DNA of 64,000 nucleotides from Pseudomonas sp. R-28-1W-6. Its GTDB lineage: Bacteria; Pseudomonadota; Gammaproteobacteria; Pseudomonadales; Pseudomonadaceae. How positions within the stretch are numbered: the first letter of the stretch is position 1; each line of letters opens with the position of its first letter. The notes beneath the pieces are model-generated. The model made no database searches. It was not told where the DNA came from and worked only from the letters and a program-made list of their open reading frames with translations. The stretch lies in NCBI RefSeq assembly GCF_009799925.1, contig NZ_WELK01000002.1, positions 310,001 through 374,000 on the forward strand. The letters are read 5' to 3'. Positions 59,519 to 64,000 of this stretch are shown one piece after another. Made by a program: the position numbers and the translations under genes.

Positions 59519-60108
59519 GCCTTCTCCTGGTCCACGCCGACGACGATGACATCATCCGACTCGTACGAGTACGGCGGCACCGGCAGGTTCAAGGGCGCAG
59601 GCTGGGCCTTGTAGACACGGCCTGCGAGGTCGTAGCGGGAGCCATGGCAAGGGCAGAAGTAGCCGCCCACCCACTCGGCACCGAGGTCGGCAGGCGCCAC
59701 TTCCGGACGGAAGGATGGCGAGCAGCCCAGGTGCGTGCACAGACCGACCAGCACCAGCAGTTCGGGCTTGATCGAGCGGGTCTTCTTGTCGACATAGGTC
59801 GGCTGCACCGAAGCAGCAGATTCCGGGTCGGCGACAACGCCCTCGAGCTTGGCCAGGTTACCGAGAATTTCCTCGGTACGGCGCACGATGAACACCGGCT
59901 GGCCACGCCATTCAGCAATCATCTGCTGGCCGGCCTCGACCTTGCTGATATTCACTTTCACCGGTGCACCAGCGGCCTTCGCCTTGGCACTGGGGAACCA
60001 TGACCCCACGAACGGAGTCGCAGCACCCACCGCTCCGGCAGCGCCCACCACAGAGGTGGCCGCTACCAGGAAGCGACGCCGGCCTGCATTCACGCCGTCA
60101 TTGCTCAT
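59515..60108 (-). CDS. petA: Rieske iron-sulfur protein of the bc1 complex
   Basis: A 197-residue protein with Tat-type N-terminus (GRRRFLVAATSVVGAAGAVG) that stays as a membrane anchor. Rieske motifs CTHLGC and CPCHGS bind the [2Fe-2S] cluster through two Cys and two His; SRYDLAGRV and the Pro loop follow. First gene of petABC, behind a putative promoter at 60188-60216. Confidence 0.97.
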   Translation of the reverse strand: MSNDGVNAGRRRFLVAATSVVGAAGAVGAATPFVGSWFPSAKAKAAGAPVKVNISKVEAGQQMIAEWRGQPVFIVRRTEEILGNLAKLEGVVADPESAASVQPTYVDKKTRSIKPELLVLVGLCTHLGCSPSFRPEVAPADLGAEWVGGYFCPCHGSRYDLAGRVYKAQPAPLNLPVPPYSYESDDVIVVGVDQEKA

Positions 60109-60187
60109 TCAGTCGTCTCCCATCAGCTTTGTGGCCTGTTGTTCAGGCCTCTACTAGGTAAAAAGCTAGCCGCACAAAATTTGCCGA

Positions 60188-60216
60188 ATGGTAAAGAAAA
60201 GCCCCTTTTCTGACAA
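60188..60216 (-). promoter_or_regulatory. Putative petABC promoter
   Basis: On the minus strand TTGTCA (60216-60211) and TACCAT (60193-60188) are 17 bases apart, about 80 bases before petA. No obvious Anr box was seen. Confidence 0.5.
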
Positions 60217-60306
60217 GGTAATTACCGGATACAAATTGCCCGGAAGCCTTGCCAGCCGCGGCATTCACCAATGCGGCACGTTGTCGCAGGGTATATAGGC
60301 GCCCAT

Positions 60307-60339
60307 AAAAAACGCCCAGCTCCGAAAGGAAACTGGGCG
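60307..60339 (-). terminator. Terminator after rpsI
   Basis: Stem CGCCCAG/CTGGGCG (60313-60319 and 60333-60339) with an inner TCC/GGA pair; on the minus strand it is followed by a T6 run (60312-60307). It ends the rplM-rpsI transcript before petA. Confidence 0.85.
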
Positions 60340-60358
60340 CTTTTGAACGCAGCAGCGA

Positions 60359-60751
60359 TTAACGCTTGGAGTACTGAGGACGCTTACGCGCCTTACGCAG
60401 ACCCACTTTCTTACGTTCAACTTCACGGGCATCGCGAGTCACGAAGCCAGCTTTACGCAGGGCCGGACGCAGACCTTCGTCATAGTCCATCAGGGCGCGG
60501 GTGATACCGTGACGGATCGCACCGGCCTGACCGCTGACACCACCACCGAGAACGGTGACATAGATGTCGAACTTCTCGGTGGTCTCGGTCAGCTCCAGCG
60601 GCTGACGCACGACCATGCGAGCGGTTTCGCGACCGAAGAAGGTATCCAGGGTGCGGTTGTTGATGGAGATCTTGCCAGTACCCGGACGCAGGAAGACGCG
60701 TGCGGTAGCGGTCTTGCGACGGCCAGTGCCGTAATTTTGAGTCGCCGACAT
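60359..60751 (-). CDS. rpsI: 30S ribosomal protein S9
   Basis: A 130-residue protein. [18 protein letters not shown]-terminus, [16 protein letters not shown], and the basic tail [11 protein letters not shown] whose last Arg reaches the P-site tRNA. Follows rplM after 14 bases. Confidence 0.99.
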   Translation of the reverse strand: MSATQNYGTGRRKTATARVFLRPGTGKISINNRTLDTFFGRETARMVVRQPLELTETTEKFDIYVTVLGGGVSGQAGAIRHGITRALMDYDEGLRPALRKAGFVTRDAREVERKKVGLRKARKRPQYSKR

Positions 60752-60765
60752 AATGAACTATTCCG

Positions 60766-61194
60766 TTAAATCTTCAGTTCTTGGGGCTGCTGAGCGGTGT
60801 GCGGGTGAACAGCACCCTTGTACACCTTCAGCTTGCGGTACATGTCGCGACCCAGCGGGTTTTTCGGCAGCATGCCCTTGACCGCGGTCTCGATCACGCG
60901 CTCGGGGGCCTTGGCGATCAGCTTCTCGAAGTTGATTTCCTTGATGCCACCCGGGAAACCGGAGTGCGAATAGTACATTTTGTCGGTGGTCTTGGCACCG
61001 GTCACACGCACCTGTTCGGCGTTGATGACGACGATGTAGTCGCCGGTATCAACGTGCGGGGTGTATTCCGGCTTGTGCTTGCCACGCAGACGGCTTGCAA
61101 TTTCAGTGGCCAGACGACCCAGGGTCTGGCCGGCAGCGTCGACGACGTACCAGTCGCGCTTAACAGTTTCCGGTTTTGCAGTAAAAGTCTTCAT
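60766..61194 (-). CDS. rplM: 50S ribosomal protein L13
   Basis: A 142-residue early-assembly 23S-binding protein. [57 protein letters not shown] and the end [13 protein letters not shown] are all canonical. First gene of rplM-rpsI. Confidence 0.99.
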   Translation of the reverse strand: MKTFTAKPETVKRDWYVVDAAGQTLGRLATEIASRLRGKHKPEYTPHVDTGDYIVVINAEQVRVTGAKTTDKMYYSHSGFPGGIKEINFEKLIAKAPERVIETAVKGMLPKNPLGRDMYRKLKVYKGAVHPHTAQQPQELKI

Positions 61195-61235
61195 TCGCTA
61201 TAGCCTCAGGGGCCGCCCTGAAAATAAGACGGCGG

Positions 61236-61264
61236 ATCTTACTGAATAGTGCTTGCTTTGACAA
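61236..61264 (-). promoter_or_regulatory. rplM-rpsI promoter
   Basis: On the minus strand TTGTCA (61264-61259) and TAAGAT (61241-61236) are 17 bases apart, about 42 bases before rplM. The -35 is embedded in the near-palindrome CTTTGACAAGTCAAAG (61256-61271 region), which also offers TTGACT as an alternative -35. Confidence 0.65.
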
Positions 61265-61337
61265 GTCAAAGACGGCCGGAAAACAGACGCTATCGGGGGC
61301 TCGGGTCAGCGCGTCCGCTACGGCGGGGGTTTCGGCG

Positions 61338-61392
61338 GGCTAGGCATCCCCACCTTCTTTCTCGAACAGGCTAGGCATCCCCGCCGAGAAAG
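61338..61392. repeat. Direct repeat with overlapping inverted repeat before tas
   Basis: GGCTAGGCATCCCC occurs at 61338-61351 and again at 61369-61382, period 31. Overlapping it, CTTTCTCG (61357-61364) and CGAGAAAG (61385-61392) form 8-base inverted arms around the second copy. The block ends 79 bases before the tas ATG, where an operator or processed leader could lie. Confidence 0.5.
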
Positions 61393-61471
61393 CCGCGAAA
61401 TTATGCCGATTACTGCAAAAATAGCAACCTGCTTTATGCTTGCCGTTTCCGCCACAGCCAAGGAGCAGCGC

Positions 61472-62509
61472 ATGGAATACCGTCAACTGGGCCGCAGCGA
61501 TCTCAAGGTCAGCGCCCTGTGCCTGGGCAGCATGACTTGGGGCGAACAGAACGACGAGGCCGAGGGTTTCGCCCAGATCGACCGCGCCCGCGCCGCCGGC
61601 ATCAACTTCCTCGACACCGCCGAGATGTACCCGGTACCGCCTCGCGCCACGACCTATGGCGCCACCGAACGGATCATCGGCAACTACTTCAAGGCCCGCG
61701 GCAACCGCAGCGAGTGGATTCTGGCCAGCAAGGTGGCCGGCCCCGGCAATGGCATCGACTACATCCGCGACGGCCAGCTCAAGCACAACCGCGCGCATAT
61801 AGTCGCCGCGCTCGACGCCAGCCTGCAGCGCCTGCAAACCGACTGGATCGACCTGTACCAACTGCACTGGCCGGAGCGCAGCACCAACTTCTTCGGCCAG
61901 CTCGGCTATCACCACCAGGAACAGGACTTCACCCCGCTGCAGGAAACCCTGGAAGTGCTCGGCGAACAGGTCAAGGCCGGCAAGATCCGCCATATCGGCC
62001 TGTCCAACGAAACCCCCTGGGGCACCATGAAGTACCTGCAACTGGCCGACAGCCTGGGCCTGCCGCGTGCGGTGTCGGTGCAGAATCCCTACAACCTGCT
62101 CAACCGCAGCTTCGAGGTAGGCCTGGCCGAGGTGGCGATGCGCGAACAGTGCGGCCTGCTGGCCTACTCGCCTCTGGCGTTTGGCATGCTCTCCGGCAAG
62201 TACGACAACGGCGCCCGCCCGGCAGGCGCACGGATCACCCTGTTCAGCCGCTTCTCGCGCTACACCAATGCGCAATCCCAGGCTGCCTGCAGCCGCTATG
62301 TCAGGCTGGCCCAGGAACACGGCCTGGATCCGGCACAGATGGCCCTGGCATTCGTCACTCGCCAGCCCTTCGTCACCAGCAACATCATCGGCGCCACCAG
62401 CCTGGAGCAACTGGAAAGCAACCTGGGCAGCATGAGCCTGGAGCTGAGCGAGGAACTGCTGGAGGCCATCGAGGCGATCCACCGCGAACAGCCCAATCCG
62501 GCGCCCTGA
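61472..62509 (+). CDS. tas: Aldo/keto reductase (Tas-like)
   Basis: A 345-residue NADP(H)-dependent oxidoreductase, same length as E. coli Tas (346). Start ATG 61472 behind AAGGAG; the 23 codons upstream include the repeat region. AKR catalytic tetrad is visible: Asp in FLDTAEMY, Tyr in the same motif, Lys in LASKVAG and His in YQLHWP. Tas suppresses tyrosine auxotrophy in E. coli by an unclear route; substrate unknown. Terminator follows. Confidence 0.88.
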   Translation: MEYRQLGRSDLKVSALCLGSMTWGEQNDEAEGFAQIDRARAAGINFLDTAEMYPVPPRATTYGATERIIGNYFKARGNRSEWILASKVAGPGNGIDYIRDGQLKHNRAHIVAALDASLQRLQTDWIDLYQLHWPERSTNFFGQLGYHHQEQDFTPLQETLEVLGEQVKAGKIRHIGLSNETPWGTMKYLQLADSLGLPRAVSVQNPYNLLNRSFEVGLAEVAMREQCGLLAYSPLAFGMLSGKYDNGARPAGARITLFSRFSRYTNAQSQAACSRYVRLAQEHGLDPAQMALAFVTRQPFVTSNIIGATSLEQLESNLGSMSLELSEELLEAIEAIHREQPNPAP

Positions 62510-62520
62510 TCTTCACGCCA

Positions 62521-62554
62521 AGAAAAAAGCCCGGCATCTGCCGGGCTTTTTTCT
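62521..62554. terminator. Bidirectional terminator (tas / acyl-CoA dehydrogenase)
   Basis: Perfect 16-base arms (62521-62536 and 62539-62554) with a 2-base loop; A6/T6 flanks around GCCCGGCA. Between convergent genes. Confidence 0.94.
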
Positions 62555-62566
62555 GTCAGCGCCGAT

Positions 62567-63703
62567 TCAGAGCGCGCGACTGATGATTTCCTTCATGATC
62601 TCGTTGGTGCCGGCGTAGATGCGCTGCACCCGCGAATCGGCCCAGGCGCGGGCGATCGGGTACTCCAGCATGTAGCCGTAGCCGCCATGCAGCTGTACGC
62701 ACTCGTCGATCACCTTGCACTGCAGGTCGGTGCTCCAGTACTTGAGCATCGCTGCGGTCGGCACATCCAGCTTGCCCTGCAGGTGCAGTTCCAGGCAGCG
62801 GTCGACGAACACCCGACCGATCTGGATCTCGGTGGCCATCTCGGCCAGCTTGAAGCGGGTGTTCTGGAAGTCCGCCACCGCCTTGCCGAATGCCTTGCGC
62901 TCGCGGGTGTAGTCCTTGGTCCACTCGAGCGCGGCCTCGGCCGAGCTGATGGCCAGCAGGCCCACGGTCAGGCGCTCCTGCGGCAGCTCCTGCATCAGAT
63001 AGACGAAGCCCATGCCCTCCTTGCCCAGCAGGTTTTCCTTGGGCACGCGCACGTCCTGGAAGAACAGCTCGGAGGTGTCCTGGGCCTTCATGCCGACCTT
63101 TTCCAGGCGCTTGCCCTTGGCGAAGCCCGGGGTGTTGGCCTCGACCAGGAACAGGCTGATGCCCTTGGCCCCAGCCTTGGCATCGGTCTTGGCGACGACT
63201 ATCACCAGATCGGCAAGGAAGCCGTTGGTGATGAAGGTCTTCGAGCCGTTGATCACGTACTCGTCGCCGTCCAGCACGGCGGTGGTCTTCACCCCCTGCA
63301 GGTCGGAGCCGGTGCCCGGCTCGGTCATGGCGATGGCGGTGACCAGCTCGCCGCTGACCAGTTTCGGCAGGTACTTGTGTTTCTGCTCCTCGGAGCCGTA
63401 ATGCAGGATGTACGGCGCGACGATATCCGAATGCAGGGAGAAACCGATGCCGGACAGCCCCAGGCGCGACTGCTCCTCGATCACCACGGCGCTGTAGAGG
63501 AAATCGGCGCTCATGCCGCCGTATTCTTCCGGGATGTGCGAGCAGAGCATGCCGGCCTCACCGGCCTTGTTCCACAGGGCGCGATCGATGTGACCGTCCT
63601 TCTCCCACTGGGCGTGGAACGGCACGGCCTCCTGCTCGAAGAATTTACGCACGGACTCGCGAAACTGCTCGTGCTCGTGACTGAACAGGGTTCTTGGAAT
63701 CAT
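62567..63703 (-). CDS. Acyl-CoA dehydrogenase
   Basis: A 378-residue FAD enzyme oxidising acyl-CoA at alpha-beta carbons. FAD/substrate strand MTEPGTGSDLQGVKT (about 126-140), SKTFITNG, middle beta domain, and C-terminal helical domain with RTRERKAFGK-type arginine and YAGTNEIMKEIISRAL. The position that carries the catalytic Glu in medium-chain enzymes (YEGT) is Ala here; Glu243 in LPQERLTV takes the isovaleryl/long-chain position. This suggests branched or long acyl substrates. PA4435 equivalent. Confidence 0.92.
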   Translation of the reverse strand: MIPRTLFSHEHEQFRESVRKFFEQEAVPFHAQWEKDGHIDRALWNKAGEAGMLCSHIPEEYGGMSADFLYSAVVIEEQSRLGLSGIGFSLHSDIVAPYILHYGSEEQKHKYLPKLVSGELVTAIAMTEPGTGSDLQGVKTTAVLDGDEYVINGSKTFITNGFLADLVIVVAKTDAKAGAKGISLFLVEANTPGFAKGKRLEKVGMKAQDTSELFFQDVRVPKENLLGKEGMGFVYLMQELPQERLTVGLLAISSAEAALEWTKDYTRERKAFGKAVADFQNTRFKLAEMATEIQIGRVFVDRCLELHLQGKLDVPTAAMLKYWSTDLQCKVIDECVQLHGGYGYMLEYPIARAWADSRVQRIYAGTNEIMKEIISRAL

Positions 63704-63844
63704 TGTTACACCTGCATCTGAGTGGTCATGGAGTGAGCTTCACTCTAGGCCAGGCCAGGAGGACTAGACACTGGACACATGCGACAAAAAATAAGACGAT
63801 CCAGCCACTGAATGACCGTTTCACCACCAATAAGAATAATTGCC

Positions 63845-64000
63845 ATGCCTGCGACAACCGCCCAGACCCGCATCTGCATCCTCGCCACCGAGGGCGTATT
63901 CGCCGCCACCCTGATGCAGGCGCGCGATTTCTTCCACATGGCCGGCCTGCGCTACAGCAAGCAGCAAGGCCTGGACCAGGCCACCAACTTCCAGATCCGC
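63845..64000 (+). CDS. GlxA-type AraC-family regulator, N-terminal fragment
   Basis: Only the first 52 codons are in the window. MPATTAQTRICILATEGVFAATLMQARDFFHMAGLRY resembles the DJ-1/PfpI-like domain that precedes an AraC helix-turn-helix in GlxA-family regulators. The DNA-binding part is beyond the edge. It is divergent from the acyl-CoA dehydrogenase gene with a 141-base gap and may regulate it. Confidence 0.6.
   Translation, partial: MPATTAQTRICILATEGVFAATLMQARDFFHMAGLRYSKQQGLDQATNFQIR

Overview
The window is a GC-rich chromosomal segment of a Pseudomonas species. Gene content and order follow, almost without interruption, the P. aeruginosa PA4372-PA4436 block as I remember it: imelysin/DUF1513, mexVW, colRS, groESL, ampG, yajQ, argJ, secA, the dcw cluster, rnpB, lpoA, sspAB, petABC, rpsI/rplM. 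I saw no prophage, insertion sequence, CRISPR array or tRNA. The species cannot be fixed from this segment.

Layout. 1-7.6 kb (+): end of an imelysin-type protein, a Tat-exported DUF1513 protein, a chemoreceptor, and a MexVW-type RND pump without its own outer-membrane channel. 7.6-12.8 kb: a small secreted protein and colRS (-), then a divergent LTA-synthase-like enzyme and a PAP2 phosphatase (+); two near-identical ColR-type boxes flank colRS, one facing each side. 12.9-17.3 kb: groESL with a sigma-32 promoter, fxsA, a HugZ-like protein and an SDR. 17.4-26.9 kb: tandem DUF481 proteins, an alkyltransferase-like protein, ampG, yajQ, then a signalling/cofactor run (degenerate-GGDEF response regulator, panE, hybrid-free sensor kinase, PduO-type adenosyltransferase). 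26.9-32.6 kb (-): Nudix/ThiE-like fusion, GST, argJ, secA. 32.9 kb: a DciA-type helicase-loader gene.

33.4-51.1 kb (-) is the complete division and cell wall cluster, read mraZ-rsmH-ftsL-ftsI-murE-murF-mraY-murD-ftsW-murG-murC-ddl-ftsQ-ftsA-ftsZ-lpxC. Most genes overlap or abut. It starts from one strong promoter, directly downstream of which lie four 10-bp-phased MraZ boxes. Upstream is rnpB with its own promoter, then rsmI (-) and the + strand lpoA-yraN-gmhA/diaA-dolP group. 56.4-61.2 kb (-): sspB/sspA, the cytochrome bc1 operon petABC, and rplM-rpsI. The end holds a Tas-like aldo/keto reductase, an acyl-CoA dehydrogenase and the first 52 codons of a GlxA-like regulator.

The dominant theme is envelope biogenesis and its control: peptidoglycan synthesis, muropeptide recycling (AmpG), lipid A synthesis (LpxC), PBP activation (LpoA), outer-membrane maintenance (DolP), secretion (SecA), and metal-responsive envelope regulation (ColRS). 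The observations I would follow first are the two ColR boxes tying an uncharacterised 79-residue exported protein and a lipid-headgroup module to ColRS, the apparent ATC start codon of yraN, the catalytically dead GGDEF regulator, the Nudix fusion with a degenerate ThiE-like half, and several unassigned structured intergenic repeats.
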